Shown: one piece after another, positions 13,961 through 28,300 of the stretch
Position numbering within the stretch: position 1 is the stretch's first letter
How the letters are laid out: every line of letters starts with the position of its first letter
Assembly: GCF_040054535.1 (NCBI RefSeq)
Contig: NC_090784.1
Coordinates: forward strand, 15,944,501-16,008,500
DNA from: Antennarius striatus
Taxonomy: Eukaryota; Chordata; Actinopteri; Lophiiformes; Antennariidae
DNA length: 64,000 nucleotides
Direction of reading: 5' to 3'
The notes under the pieces: generated by a model
Told to the model about the DNA's origin: nothing
Databases searched by the model: none
Seen by the model: the letters and a program-made list of their open reading frames with translations, nothing else
Translations under genes and position numbers: made by a program

Positions 13961-14560
13961 GTGAGTGTCTCTTACATTTCTTTTTACTGCTAACGTTTTC
14001 CGAAGTTTCTTAGCTCAAAGTAATTTCCTGTCCCGCTATATTCTGTATTTCCTCCCGGCACAAACTGTTTATTTAGCCAAAAGCTGTTTGTTCTTCATTT
14101 ATAAAAAATATTTATTGCCATATAAAGCTGTGGAGGTGGCTTTTTAAAGGTATTTATACAGCCCCCCAAAAAACAAAAAAAACATCTACACTGTAAAATA
14201 GATTTTTCTTAGAATTAAAATTGCCTCGGTGGTTGACTTGTCGCTAATATTCTAAAAGGTGTATTTTTGTTGTAAAAAAGAGGGAACATATTGTACAGAA
14301 ATATCCGCAGTGTTTGTGCCCACTGTGGGCAGGAACAGAGTCGCATCCAACATCGATAGCCTCATGGTCCAGATACAGAATGCTGCCACATGCACGATCA
14401 CCTCCGACCCACACCGCCCACTTCACCCCTCTCCATCCCAATCCTATTAGTAGGCTGGGTCCAAAAGAAGCACGGGGAAATTAGGAATAAGAAATAAATG
14501 TTACGTGAGTTAGATGATTGTAAATATTAAAATCTGTATTTCTTGAAGGAAACAATTATC

Positions 14561-14582
14561 TTATATATATATATATATATAT
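14561..14582. repeat. (AT)n microsatellite, ciart intron 1
   Basis: Short TA dinucleotide tract in the first ciart intron (13961-15511). The remainder of that intron up to the GT and GA repeats shows no recognisable element. Confidence 0.9.
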
Positions 14583-14989
14583 GAATGGGGCGTCCGTCGA
14601 TAAAATTGACATTGAGATGTTATGGTGGGTTTATTGGTGGGCACATTTAAAATTACTGTTAGTGGGTTTAGACTTAATTTCTCATACTGCTAAAGAGCTG
14701 TGTTGATATGTGTGCTAGTTGATTGTACTTTTATAATTACCTCTTGTGTATTCTGGTGGAATCGGAAACCCCTTAGAGATTACAAAGGAAGAGATGGAAA
14801 GAACAGTGAGTGAGAAGCACATGGCTATGATATGTAAAATGTGAGTAAGAGAGGAGGAATATGAGGGCTGGTCTTTGCACGAGGAATGGAAGAAGAGCAA
14901 CCAGACTTGTGTGCATAACGAAGGGATGAGCTGAAGGGGGAGTAGAGAGAGATGAGAGGCAAACAGAAATGCACCCAGACAGGAATGAG

Positions 14990-14991
<2 letters not shown>

Positions 14992-15044
<53 letters not shown>

Positions 15045-15046
15045 TT
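14992..15046. repeat. (GT)n microsatellite, ciart intron 1
   Basis: Nearly pure GT tract with one TA interruption near its end. Confidence 0.95.
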
Positions 15047-15120
15047 TGTGGATCCAAGGGGGGATGGAGAGCAAGCCCGAGAAAGAGAGGGAGGGCTAGA
15101 GAGAGCACCGGAGGCAGTAG

Positions 15121-15121
<1 letters not shown>

Positions 15122-15154
<33 letters not shown>
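15122..15154. repeat. (GA)n microsatellite, ciart intron 1
   Basis: Pure GA tract 75 bases after the GT tract, in a purine-rich stretch from about 15056. Confidence 0.95.
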
Positions 15155-15156
<2 letters not shown>

Positions 15157-15513
15157 ACTATTCTGATTTCACTACTCTACTAGTTCCCATCCCCCTCACA
15201 TTTTACTCTCCTCTCCAGTCTCCAATCTCCTCAATGGAAGCCAGACATGCTCTACCATTGTGTGCCTACTGCCTACCCCAGTCCCAATCTGCACCATGTT
15301 TAACTAGGGCAGTTGTACCCTCCATTTTGAGAAATCTAGGTTATTTTGGGACAGTGTTGTGAAATAATTTAATATAGGCAAAAGAAGAGTAGTTCTGTGG
15401 ATTTTACTGAAGTCTCCCTCTTAGAAACAACTAATAGCATGCTAGTTTTGTTTCTCTGTAAGCTAAATTGACTGTGGTAATAACTCTTATCATTTATTGC
15501 CTCACCAACAGCA

Positions 15514-17798
15514 ATGCAGTCTCAGGGCAGCACTTCAACTCAGCCCTCCTTCGACTCTCTTAGCTCCAGCGATAGCCTGTTGTTCAGTGACTCCGAACAG
15601 GCTGAGGACGACACGGATGTCTTCCTAACGGACAGCTCTTCCTCTGTCATCATCAGAGGCATGGGCAGGGCTGCGGCCTCCGGAGACAGAGGATTCGAGA
15701 GTCCCGGGTCCCAGTGGACATGTGACAGCTTCACTGATAAAGAAGAAGAGGAGGAGTCCTACAGGTCAAAGAGCAGCAGAAAAGCAGCCCTCATCAGCTT
15801 AGATGAGATGGATCCAACAAGCCATGCCCCAAAATCAGAGGGAGACCTGCTGTTTGCTCAAAAGGTAAGTACGGCCCAGGAAAAGAGTGTCGATAAGAGG
15901 GATGACAAAGCAATGTGTGTGTAATGGAATGCCCAACAGATTCAGACAGGAAGGCCTAACCCAACCTTGGTCATAATTTATCTTCTCTTCCTCTTTCTCT
16001 GTCAGTGTGCTGAGCTACAGGGTTTTGTGACGCCAATGCTGGAGCTGCTGAATGGACTGAAGAGGGGCCGATTCGATCGTGGTAAGCATCCTTACCTCAC
16101 TGCTTTCAGTCAAGCATGTGTGCATACTGGCAGCTGAAGTTTTCAATGCTGAACACAGCTTTATATGGTCCAACTGGCATCAGTCCATGGCAAGAGTTTT
16201 TCTTTGTGCTGCAGTCTGTATTGGTGAAGTCCAAAGTAGTGTGTGTGTGTGTGTGTGTGTGAAGCGTCACTCCTGAGACTGACTCATCAGCTCATTAGAG
16301 TTAACCGATTACCCAAAGAGAAAGTGGTGTGTTCTCATGTGTCTGTCAAAAAGATGCTTTTTCACTGGCTATGGAGTATTGGGGTGTATATGCTGACTAG
16401 GCTGTTATGTTTTTGATTGATAGGTCTGAGTAGTTTCCAGCAGAGCGTCGCTATGGATCGAATTCAGAGGATCGTGGGGGTTTTACAGAGGCCTAACAGT
16501 GGGTAAGATGTCATCCAAATCATACCACCATCCACCTTTAGTGTTAATGTTTTTCTCATGCTCATGTTACTTCTGTGCCACTTGACATTACATTAATTTT
16601 GTATTAGTATACAAATAAATATGAAATTCACAGTAATAGCAAGAAGTGTTCAGTGAGATAGTCTTCCATTCAGGCCCAACCTCTGATCCATGAACAGTAC
16701 TGACCGTAGGTATAGCAACAACATTCATTGACAGTGCAAACTCAAGAGAAAATGCATCTAGATCTATTTGCAGGACCATAAATGTTTCCGGTGCAATAAC
16801 GGTGGACAAAATAGCCATATGTTTCTCTCTGTGAATTAAATGTAATATTTCAACTTCTGTCTGTTTTTGTAGGGAGAAGTACCTGAACACTTTGCTCCAG
16901 GTGGAGGGGATGCTGAAGCTTTGGTTTCCACACATCTCCGCTCAGTCCGTCTCTGCAGCTTCCAGCGTTGCTGCATCCCCTGCTCATTCTCTCCAGGACA
17001 CTTCAAGTTGCACCCCACCGCACAAGCACAGGGACCAGTTACATATTCCTGTCAAGGTGAGAATACATATGTTTAACCTGTGTGTGTGTGGCAGAGCATG
17101 ATAGAACAAATTGAAAACAACCCTTCTTCCCAAAAGCAAGTCAAAATGACTGTTGTAATTAATTGAAAATCATTCTTTCGCTCATTTTCCAGAAGCGCAG
17201 ACTTAGCTGGACAGGAACAGACTCTCCCACACCTTCCCCTGTGTTTCCCAAGTGCCCTCGCATCAACACAGAGGAAAAGAGGGTAAAGCAAGATTGTGAC
17301 GAAAGGGATTGCCCTTCTCTTCCGTTAGTGGGATCTGATGCAAACCGAAACTCACCAAATAAAGCTGGTAATATCCAGATAAATGAGGACGTCAAGGGAA
17401 AGGATAGTGAGGAACTGATAAAGCTGTCAAAATACAAAGCAGGTCAGCGAGCTGAGCCCAGCCTGACGTGGGTTCACGTCGCACCCATCCTGTCCCCAGG
17501 AAAAGCCTGTCGTTCACACGAGGGCACCGTAAAGACGGGTAATCCTGAAAATCAACCCAACTCTCCCATCCCCCCTCCTGGAAGGCAGGATAGTCCAGCC
17601 ACACAAGACAGTTCTATATCTTCTACCACACCCTATAAGCAACCTAAAACTCTGAAGAAGCCGAACTGGTGCCAAAGTCAGCTTATTCCTGAACAACAGA
17701 GTGGAGGTGAGACCGTTGAGGCGTGTCAGGATCAAAATCAATCTCATGCCACACTCCAGCCTTTGCCCAGGGTGTGCCCCACCCCCTTAGAGACCTGA
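15514..17798 (+). CDS. ciart: Circadian-associated transcriptional repressor (CIART/CHRONO)
   Basis: Nuclear repressor of the CLOCK-BMAL1 activator in the vertebrate clock. Five coding exons join in phase: 15514-15864, 16006-16081, 16424-16502, 16873-17056 and 17193-17798, giving 431 residues (human about 385). The start is the first ATG of the exon beginning at 15512. The N-terminus is Ser/Asp/Glu-rich and disordered (FDSLSSSDSLLFSDSE). The conserved helical core spans exons 2-4, with CAELQGFVTPMLELLNGLKR, FQQSVAMDRIQRIVGVLQRP and LQVEGMLKLWFPH. The C-terminus is Pro/Ser-rich with a conserved LTWVHVAPILSPG patch, and KRRLSW opens the last exon. It lies between ca14 and prpf3, as in human. 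Core identity is clear from the motifs; the variable C-terminal half is supported mainly by the open frame. Confidence 0.93.
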
Positions 17799-19992
17799 TG
17801 CACTGAACCAGCAACGAGACGGCAGCCTCGCTCCATTACATCACCGGACTGAGTGCTGCTGCGAGAGGAAGAAGGCTGAAGGCCTGTGATCGTAGATGCA
17901 TTAAAGACAGGAAGGGGAGGAACGTATTGGAGTTGAATCATACACTACCCCCTCACCAGGACCACAATTACAAGAACTATTCCAAACAACAAGATCAAAG
18001 AGTTGATGTTCACAATTATGTAATAATCTAAACATTTGCACAAAAGCAGTTGTGGTTGAGGGGATAGGAAAGAACACCAACTGTTAAAGTCGGGGGCTAT
18101 TTACAGCTTACTGAGTAATGATCAAAAGGAGAGTTTTCCTTCAGCACGAAAGCAATCAATATATTTATAGAAAACTGTTTGGGCAGACCTGTAACTTGAA
18201 GCACTCGCTCCATTTGAAATTAGAAAAGCTGATGTAAAGACCCCTTAATATAGGATGAAATGAAAGCTTCCAAGGTTTATGGCAATGAGTCTGGTAGTCA
18301 GTGATGTCCAATGTACAGACAGCATTAAACTGTCATAACTTAAGAGGCATTGGAGACTGAGGAAGAAGTGATGTCATCAAATCACAAGTGTAATTCAAGA
18401 ACTGCTAGGGAACTTGTCTGGCTTCTCAGCATCTAAGATATTTGTGTCAGATCCTGAACTGCAAACAGACAAGGTTATGAAGATCCAAGGAGGACCAGCT
18501 GGAGGATAAACAAGGACCACTACAAGACCTACGACTCTTCATTCTCAGTTAATTTATTCATGTGTTGATCACACACTGCATTTATTTATTTGTATTTATT
18601 TATTGGGCAGCTGAATACCGCCTGCTGTGTGCTTGCATAGTTTGGCCTGCAATTTGTTTGTGGCGATTGAGAAGATGGTGTTGACAGTTTGCTTGTGGCT
18701 TTTATTGCTATCATGAGGGGAAAAATAATGGAAGTGAAATCTGATGATTGGACTACTGTGCCTTTTACCAAATAGGATGTGACCAGAAAAGCATTTGGCG
18801 CTCTCAGTGCATTGATACTGCATTTTGATTGTTGCTTTTATTTTTAAAAAAAATCAGTCACTAAAGCCTACATGTAGTCATTTTCAAAAGTTACACCCAA
18901 AAGAATCTTCAAGCATCTGCTTATGGCTCCAAAAGTACCAGCTCTAGTATTTTAACATCTGCAGTTTATCCAATTTGCTTACAACTCCCATGTTTTACAC
19001 AGAAAAACATTGGCTAACGTTTGTCATGTACAATTGATTGATAGATGTAGGCTCTTTTTTATTATTATTATTTGGGTTGTGATCAGCAGAGGAACAAAAT
19101 GAACTGCACTTAAAGCTGGTGCCTCTAAAAACTTTAAAAAATCAGAAAATATAAATGGGAGGAAATCTTTATTTTCACCAGCCTCTACTGCTGCTATTGT
19201 TCCTATTACAGTTCTGATTTAAATGTCTAATGGGAAGCCCCTTTATTTGAAAATCTGCTCACAATATTCCCCTAAATGTAAGAGGGGATTTTATAGATGT
19301 CATTGGATTTGTCTGTATTGCGAAAGTATTGTAAATATTAAGACAAATATTTTTTACATTTGTGTGAGTGGTTCACTATTTACATATATGGATTGGGGGG
19401 AGGGGGTGTCCATGTGCCAGACTTGCCCCCTAAAAAGCACCACACGTGAACACTGAGCCAATGGCAGCCTCCATGTTTATGTTTATGTTGGAGGAAGGAG
19501 TGCACAAACCCTCAGTAGCAGATTTAGAATCAGGTAGTCTCACAAAACCTGTCTTCAACGATGATGGTACGATGTGCCAGAGCCTGATCAGAGGCTGGGG
19601 CTATCCTCCGCCCGACTCCTGTTTTTATACAGATGTGGTATGACAGAGAAACCAATTGCACTTATTTTTCATTGTTTTTGTCCTTTTTTCATGTGTTTTC
19701 TACTGCAGAGACCAGAGATGATTGGTCAGAAATAAAGATTTATTGTTTTTTTAGCTGCTTTTCTCAAATTGTAAAAACTGACTGTAGCCCCCCCCCCTCC
19801 ACTTCCCCTCCCCCACTCTGCTGCATTTGTCTGTCCTGACCCTCTCTCCTTCATCTCCCTCAATCCTGTTAGTATCCTTTCTCTCCACTGAACTAACTGA
19901 ACTATGTCGCGCTCTCTGTCCCCCAAACTTGACATATTTCTCTGGCTGCATTTTCAATAACAATGAAAATGGGAAAAAAATCTTTTAATAAA
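17799..19992 (+). other. ciart: ciart 3'UTR
   Basis: No gene is recognised between the ciart stop and about 20 kb. Candidate poly(A) signals AATAAA lie at 19731-19736 and 19987-19992, which would make a 3'UTR of about 2.0-2.2 kb. A CACGTG hexamer occurs at 19443-19448. No exon structure or repeat is evident. The exact end is uncertain. Confidence 0.55.
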
Positions 19993-22900
19993 TGACACAT
20001 TTTTGAAAACTGAATATTGTGATTTATTGTGATACTGGATTTTTAATTAAACACACACACACACACACATGTATGCGACAAAGTAAGATATAAAACAGGA
20101 AGCACCCATTGTACAGAATTTAGATTTTGTGCATGTTGTGAGTAGGGGGTGATGACGGAAAGGACAGGGTAGGGTAGTGAAAAGGAGGGGCAGCAGGGTG
20201 TGAGACTACAGCCTTGGTAATCTGACTGGCAGTGGTGGGGGGTCTGGCTGATCCTTCAACCAGCTGCTTCTACAGAGCACAAATATGACTGGAGGTCTGT
20301 TTTGATGTGGGTAAGTTGTTTATCTTGTGAGTGCCCAGTACTTGCTTTACAAAGTAGAAAAGATCGAATGTAATCTTGGTAACATAAAGCACTCAAACCA
20401 ATTGTACAGTATTTAATGTCCCACTAAAAAAACTGGCCGGGTTGTTCTGACGAGCCAGTGATTTAATCACAAAATATGAGGAGAGTTCTTCCTTTACCTG
20501 CAACATTTTCAGGACAGATGTCAAACTGCTGAGCACATAGGTGTCCATTCATCGTATTATGTGATATTAATTATTTTGATGTCTACATCATAATGTAGAC
20601 TTGATGGAAGCATTAGTCTGGTTAAAATACACAAATAGTGTTAAATTTTGTTGTAAATCCGGATAGGGAAGGATGAAGATTTTTTTCCCTTTACATAATG
20701 AGAAAGGGTGTTCTTTAACAGTCTAAGGGAGTCGCACATGGATCCTGGAAATTTTTTTAAATCAGACACATTTAGAGAGTTGGTATCTTTTTGTTCACAA
20801 TATGTGCAGATTCAAACAAAAAATTCCAGATCAACCAGATTAAAACTGCTGGCTATTGAAAATCCATTACTCTTAAGAATAGACTTGAATTAAAAGAGAC
20901 TGTCTTAACTAAGTCAAGGGATGAGCTCTGCTATTTTAAAAATGAAAAATACAATTAAATATTCCCTGGCTATAATTTCACTGATGTGAACTGTATCCTG
21001 ATGAAATTATGAATGTGAATTAATTAACTAAGAATGAATAATATTAATTACATTAGCAAATAGGTTATTAAAAATAATCAATAAATTCCTCTCAATTCAG
21101 TTAAACATATATGGTAAACATTCACTATTTCCCCAACACTCCATCCGTATGGATACCGCATGCATGTGGCCACGAGTGGTGAATTTTAGGAGGGTGTGGT
21201 CTGAGTTGTTCCTGCTTAGATGGGATGAAATCACCCATGCTGCAAGTAAACACACACACACACACACTCACACACACACTCCAACCATAAACACAGTAGT
21301 AGACATGTGCGCCACTCCCCGCTGCACGCTCTGACACACTGACTGGCTGATTTTGTGATGGGCCTGTCTCTGACACACTGACTGCTCTACGTTTTCAACA
21401 GAGACCGCCCTCCCCTCTGCCTCCCTCCCTCTCGGCCCCCCCTTGTATCTATGCAGTTTTTAGCAAAGAAACCCTTGCCCTCCATCTCCACCACCACTCC
21501 TCCTTCCTCCTTTAGAGAAAAGAAACGAGGGGTAGGAAGAAAAGGACGAGAAGAAGATGTGTGTACAGCACAGGGAGGAGACCTTACTTTGGGGGAGAAC
21601 ATTGGTTGTTTTTCTGACTTGTTTCAGGAATGATGATCTTTTATAAGCTCCACACATTTCTTCTCAACTTATCTAAATTTTTTTTGCAAAAAAGTTTCAT
21701 ATATTAACATTATAGCTAGTTTGTGTATTTGTAACAGTCTTTCATTGTTATTGCATCATGAATGTGCTTAGTTGTTTCCAAGTCTATCCATCAGGCGTGT
21801 GTTGGATTATTGGAGCATGCGTTTGGATAAAAACACCACAGTTCCTCCCCTCTTATCAGGTTGTACAAGTTATTGAGGGGTGTCTGTCCGCTTCAGCTAC
21901 ATGTAGTGAAGGGAATGGTACAATGAGTTGCTTATCCAATCATGCAGCCAACCTCCCTCCCCCCATAATTCTGCATTTCCTGGAGCTCACGTGAGGTGAA
22001 GTCACGCTGTGACTTTACAACTAAACACACAAATATGTGATAGGAGCACGCAGCTCTTACTCAGCTCAAGTCCTTTGGGGATTTGTGCCAACCAGTCCCA
22101 AAAGCGTCTGGATGCTCATTAAAATTGCACAGCAGTCAAGCCTGCGATGGAAATCTGATCTACGTCATATCTGCCTTGGAACTCACAAGGATGAACCTTG
22201 GTGTATCGGGTTGAAAACGTGGTCCTGTCTGCTATTTCGAATCCTCATCAGTGTGATGTCACTAACAGGGGACATAGTTAAAAGAAAGACATATACAGAC
22301 TATTTTCAAGGGCGCACGTGTATCTCATGCTACTGTGTGTGATATTTGGGGCACGATTGAGCTAAGGGCATAAAACATTCTCATCAGTTTCTTTGGCCTG
22401 ACTGTGTTCTCTCGTGGCTGCTCACGATTAGACCTTCTCACACGACCGCTCAATTATTCAGGTACAGTGAGTAAAAGGGAATCACCTTGTTAAACACACT
22501 GGGAACAGGAATGAAAAAGGTGTATATACAAGTTAAGAAAGGTGGAAAAAACAGTGGACCATGAATGAGAAAAAGCAGTGAATGACTACAGATTTAGTAG
22601 AAGCACGTGCACCCTGATACCGATACACACACTAAGGTCTTCACGGCCCATGTGTGGAGCGAAGACAGAGGCATCCCTTGAGATTTGATCTTCCATGATG
22701 ATTTACAGCCCCTGTCAGATACAATGAAATAAAACTGGGTCAGCATGATGAAATATATCATAACCACACACTCTATAAAGAAAAAAAATGTGAGACAACA
22801 TAGGAAATATCCTAATGTCATAAATTATGCACTTATGTAATATTAATAGCATAGCAATAATGCACATGAATACACTCAGCTGGCATCACATGGAAATTTA

Positions 22901-24860
22901 GTATGTAGAGGATGTTGGGATAAATGATTCAGTAAATGAAAGGGAAAAACTTGTGAGAGACTCAGCAGTTGGTGCTTTACTGATTTCTGGCGTGGATTAA
23001 TTGCAGACTAAATGTCTGGCATTCCTTGACTATAATACATTAATTCACATAGATTTTACTGCATGATCTATAATGCCATTTTTACATTTGTTTTAACCAC
23101 TTAGACTAGTGGCAGTCACTGTCTGTGAGATAGAGTATGATTGTATGATGTGGTTCGTTTGTCTGATTTGGTTATCTATGTCTACTTGTACAGAAACATC
23201 TGTAATATTTCACGTTATATGGTGGGGTGTTATTGCATGATACAGGTGCCTAGAAGGTGGGGGCAGACACCACATGAGGTGCAAAAGAGGAATTCAGCCT
23301 GATCACAGGTTGTGGCAGTCGTGGTAGCTGGAAGGATGAAGGTGAGTGCATTCTTTACCCGCCCACTAATCATTTGATTACAGATTATAGCATATCTCAC
23401 ATATATTTAACCAGGTTATTTCAGACAGACTGTTAGTATACATTCAAGGAATTTAAATCAGAGAAATGGTTTTCATTATTTTGAAATTATGTTTTCATAT
23501 ATGTACAGTAGTGCAACTTTTCTGTAATTTCTCATCAGTTGAGGTTGGGTCACAATTTTTTTCATGAGTAGTCTTGAGACTGAAAACACATGCTTTAAAA
23601 AAAAACCTCGTACATTTTTATAGCTAACAAACCAATGCTTTCTAATGATTACAAAATCACAAGAGGGGACACTAGAGCCTGGGGAAGAGGAATCTCTCTC
23701 TGTGTGTGTCACTTTCACTCTCTCTCTCTTTCTATTACTGTCTCTTGCTCTCTCCCTGACTCTCTTTTTTTATTTATATTTATCAATTTATTTGTTTTAA
23801 AGATTATTCAGTATTCTAAACTTCAACTTCATCTTCACTATGAGGCCCTATCACAAAATATTAACCTCAGTTACAGTTGCGGTATTTTGATATTACACAT
23901 GCCAGGAAGGCCACAGAGCGAATAGGATCCAAATTTTTGTTTTGATGCACCAAATGGTTTATGGCGGTGGAAAAAGCTCACATTTCAATTATGATAAAAA
24001 TCCCCTATTTTTTCCCGTGCTAAATTTATCCAAGGTTTAAGCACAGTGTCATAAATTGCGTGGAGTGTTAAATCTACTAAGGTATTGTGATTTACAACTT
24101 TTGGTTGTATAAAGTAAAACTTATGTATCAACTTTGTCGTTTTTTTTTTGTTTGTTTTTTATCTTTAAGCTACCACATATCCTTAAAATTATAAACAATG
24201 TAATAACTCATATATTCACCTAAACAAGAAGTGGTGTCCATTTAAACTTGGATGAAAACAATGAGTAAGTGACACCCAGGCTCTGTAAATAAAATATATA
24301 AATATAATGTGGAGGATAAATCATCCTTGACTGTATGAGGGGGAAAATCCTGCTCCGCTGCTCAGAAGCTGTTCGGTTCAGCTGTGATGTTGTTAACTGT
24401 AATGAATGGCTAACATCTTGATGATAGCCGTAACTCTTCAGAAATAACAAGCTGCCAAACTATAATATGATGTATACATATGTGATTTATCCTGACAGAG
24501 GATGGTGAGAAACAAACAGCATATCACAGTAAGCGACAGCGTGGACATAGATAGCTGTGTTTGTTTGGTATTTGTATGGTATTTCCATATAAAATACTCC
24601 AAAAAGCAAAAAAAAAAAAAGCACTGAATACCATCGTCTTTTACAAATTATTATTTTCTGTTTGATCTAAATTGAGTAAAACAAACACGTAAACAAACAA
24701 ATTCATAAATTAACAAAACATATTATCAAAGATAAAAATTTAATTACAAATACTGTGTAAGTAATCCTTACCTGTCATTTGATTAGATGGAAACGTCTAA
24801 GGGTGGAAACAACGTTCATTTCTCCAAACTAACTGCACGGAAATTGTCACGAAGAAGATT
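19993..24860. other. ciart-prpf3 intergenic region
   Basis: AT-rich, with short CA tracts at 20049-20070 and 21248-21279 and a C-rich stretch near 21400-21440. Three CACGTG hexamers fall at 21988, 22315 and 22604. No coding exon was recognised on either strand. MRPS21 lies in this interval in human; I searched by eye for its conserved Arg/Tyr-rich core and did not find it. Confidence 0.65.
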
Positions 24861-24983
24861 AATTTCCGCTTCCGGGTCACGCATTGGAAACGTCGTGTGA
24901 ACGGCTCGATCAAATAGAAAGTTTTGGAGAAAACCCTACAGTTTGTATTTTTCTAGGTCCAAACTTCATTTTTTTTATTTATA
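24775..24983. promoter_or_regulatory. prpf3: prpf3 promoter, possibly bidirectional
   Basis: Contains an ETS/NRF-2 type site CTTCCGG at 24869-24875, common in TATA-less housekeeping promoters. On the plus strand a donor GTAAGTA at 24984 could end a non-coding prpf3 exon 1, before the coding exon acceptor at 25381. On the minus strand a good donor, ATGACAG then GTAAGG, reads out near 24775. The minus-strand transcript is an inference only. Confidence 0.5.
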
Positions 24984-25390
24984 GTAAGTAAAATATCTTA
25001 ATTGTGATCACAACATGTTCATAGAGCTTATTTGTTTGATTAAGCGGGTATTCGTTGATGTTAGCAGCTCGTAGGTAGCATTGTGCTAACGAACTAGCAG
25101 TCATTGAATTTTGCTAGATGCTATCGATTTAAACCTACAACAAAAAATGAAAGGGGTTTGTTGTTCTTTAATAGTTTCATGTCGGAGTCAACAGATTCAC
25201 TAATAAGTTCCGACGTTTCTGATCTGAAATTCAGAAAGTAGGAGCCGACGTGTTATACTGACATTGAAGTACATAATCCTTTGTGGGATCAGGTGTAGGT
25301 ATGTGTTTGATATGTGGGTGACAGGTTCATCAGAGTAACGTAAGTGAAGATGCTAACGATGTTAATTTGTTTGACCTGCAGTATTGGAGA

Positions 25391-28300
25391 ATGTCTCTCC
25401 CTAAACGGGAGGTGGAGGAGTTGAGGCCATGGGTGGAGCGAACCGTAAAGAAAGAACTGGGTTTCTCGGAACCCACAGTGGTCACTGCAGCTTTGCACTG
25501 CGTTGGAAAAGGACTAGACAAAAGGAGGACCATCGGTAACTACAGTGCCACTTACAAAATACTTTGCACCTACATAGATGACAGCTTTTAAAGGATTTTA
25601 TTACATCCCGCTTCAAAGCGGTGATGTATTGCGATTGTCAGTGTTCATATGTTCGTTTTTCCACCAAATATCTTCACAACCTATGCACTAGCTCCATGGT
25701 TTTACTCACACTATACACTAGTCTATGCACTACCCAGGTACTACTTTCAGGGTTGCAGGATGTGGCAGTTTCTGACTGCCTTGGTTCTAGTTTGTGATGT
25801 AAACATTTCTATTTAGCAATACATCTGATCCTTAACTTACATTGACAATATAACTTGGAAAATGACAAATTATTGCACAAACATTGGATGTTTTTTTGCT
25901 CAACAAAAGTTAACTACAGTAAATGATACTTAAATTAGATCAGGGATGTAGTAGTAAAGCTCAAATCATTACATGTGGCTGAAAAAGTCTATGGCCACCA
26001 TTATTTTTGTTGGCAGCAATATTTACACTAGACAGGGTGGTGAATGTATATGTCAAACGACCCCAATGTAAATTTACTAATTTACAGCAAATTACAGAAA
26101 ATATATTTCTGTAACTGTATGTCAGGCTTGTTCAATAGATGTTAGATACATTTACATCAGCCCTATGACTATAAATAATCTGTGATATAAATAACCTTGT
26201 CAGAAAAGAAGAAATTGCAGTGTTCCATGTTTTTTGCTTTTCCAGAGGATATCCAAGGTGTCGTTGTAAACTTGAAAGAATGGACATTAACCTTTAATAT
26301 AAAATTGAATAAATAAGCCCACCGTATAACTCTTGCTGTTTATTGACAAGTGCTCTCTTATGGACATTGTTGTAATAGTAGTATTTTTGTGTCTGTGTTC
26401 GTATGCACACGCACATGTGTGTCTATGTGAGAGAGAGAGAGAGAGAGAGAGGAGAACAAGCCAAGAAAACAATGGGAAGTAATGCACCTTGGCAATGAGC
26501 TACTAATCAGTTCTCCTGGGACTGCTCATTAACTATGTTCTTTTGCTCTTTCCACTTGCATTTGAGTGTCTATTAATTTGTTTTGTATGAAGTCAAACTG
26601 ATGTCTGATATAAGCTTTCTGAACTAGAGCAGCAAAAATGCTAAGGAATATTAGCTATGTTGGCCTGTAGTGACGGTACACCCAGGGTGCAGCGGCTCTG
26701 GAACAACTCTCTATCTGACCTTCCTATTTTGTTGTACCATCGGTATAATGACAAGTAAAGACCTTCAATCCCTTAATTTTGACAACAGTCAAAGGAGCAC
26801 CCTGATATTTGAAAATGATGTAATACCATTCTATTTCAGACCAGCTGCGTCCCTTCCTCGATGACTCTGCTGGAGGTTTTGTAGAGCGTCTTTTTGAAGC
26901 TCTGGAGGAAAGTCGCAATTCCCGTGGCAACAAAGGAGCAGGAGAAAAGAATCGCAAGAGAGACCTTAAAGTAAGCATACCCATTTACAGACTTTACATT
27001 GACAGTGCAAATGTAAATACAGTATTTAAACATTGAATCATATTTGACTGGATGCTGCCATGAGTGATGTTGGTGTTCCCCTTCTGTTGATGTAAGGATG
27101 TGTTTGGTGATGAGTCTGAAAGTGGTGTAGTAAGAGAAGCTCCAGAACCAACAGACGTGATAACTCCCAAGCGTAAGCGCGTTCCTCGCTTTGAGGAAGT
27201 GGAGGAGCCTGAAGTCATACCTGGACCTCCAACAGAGAGCCCTGGTATGCTCACAAAAATGCAGGTATGAAATTATGTTCTGATTGTCAATTAATGCGGT
27301 GTAATTGTTTTGATTTTTTTTCTATGTTTGACAAACCCGTTTTCTGAATTGTTAGATCAAACAAATGATGGAAGCAGCCACAAAACAGATAGAAGAGAGG
27401 AAGAAACATCTGACCTTTGCCTCTTCAGTACCATCAGCACCAGTAATAAAAACATGTTTTTCCCACAGATGTCAATACGTATCATACAGGAAACATGTAT
27501 CGTAATGCCAGGAATCACAGTCAATATAACACCATTTTATTTCTCCCTGACTAGAGGTTGTCCCTTCCCACACCACAGTCACATATGGACATCCCCCAAC
27601 TGTCACGGCTACTTGGTTCTTCTGCTGCTGCAGCTGCAGGTGGTGCATCATCTATTGGCCCCTCCCAGGCTGCCAGCTTTATGAATGATGCTATCGAAAA
27701 GGCCCGCAAGGCTGCTGAGGTACAGGCTCGCATCCAGTCCCAGCTAGCCATGAAACCTGGTATCCTCGGGGCATTAGGGAACACTGGTCCGAACAACTTA
27801 GTGGCCCTTGCAAATCTACATGCTATGGGAATTGCTCCACCGTGAGTAATGTCACAGTAGTCTGGATTCAAAATTCTAAAAAGCTTTTCTTTTCTGAGGT
27901 AGTGTGTGAGTACACAGCTTACTCTGTGTGTCCCGTCTGTAGGAAAGTAGAGGTCAAGGAGGTGAACAAGCCAACACCCCTTATTCTGGATGACAAGGGG
28001 AGAACTGTAGATGCCAGTGGCAAAGAAGTCGAACTTACACACCGCATGCCCACACTGAAAGGTATGTAGACAAAACAATACGCGTAGAAATGCTGTCATT
28101 TAATTTCTTTATTTGGTAATTTTCTTTTCTCTCCATAGCAAATATTCGTGCGGTGAAGAGGGAGCAGTTCCGTCAGCAGCTGAAAGAGAAGCCTGGGGAG
28201 GAATTAGAGTCCACATCCTACTTCGATCAGCGTGTTTTTATCACTCCAGCTCAACGTTCTCGCAGGGCCTTTAAGTTCCATGATCAGGGACGCTATGAGA

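Noticed and set aside
19993..24860. Hidden mrps21 exons
   Set aside because: No segment on either strand reads as the conserved Arg/Tyr/Cys core of the protein; only a possible minus-strand donor was seen.
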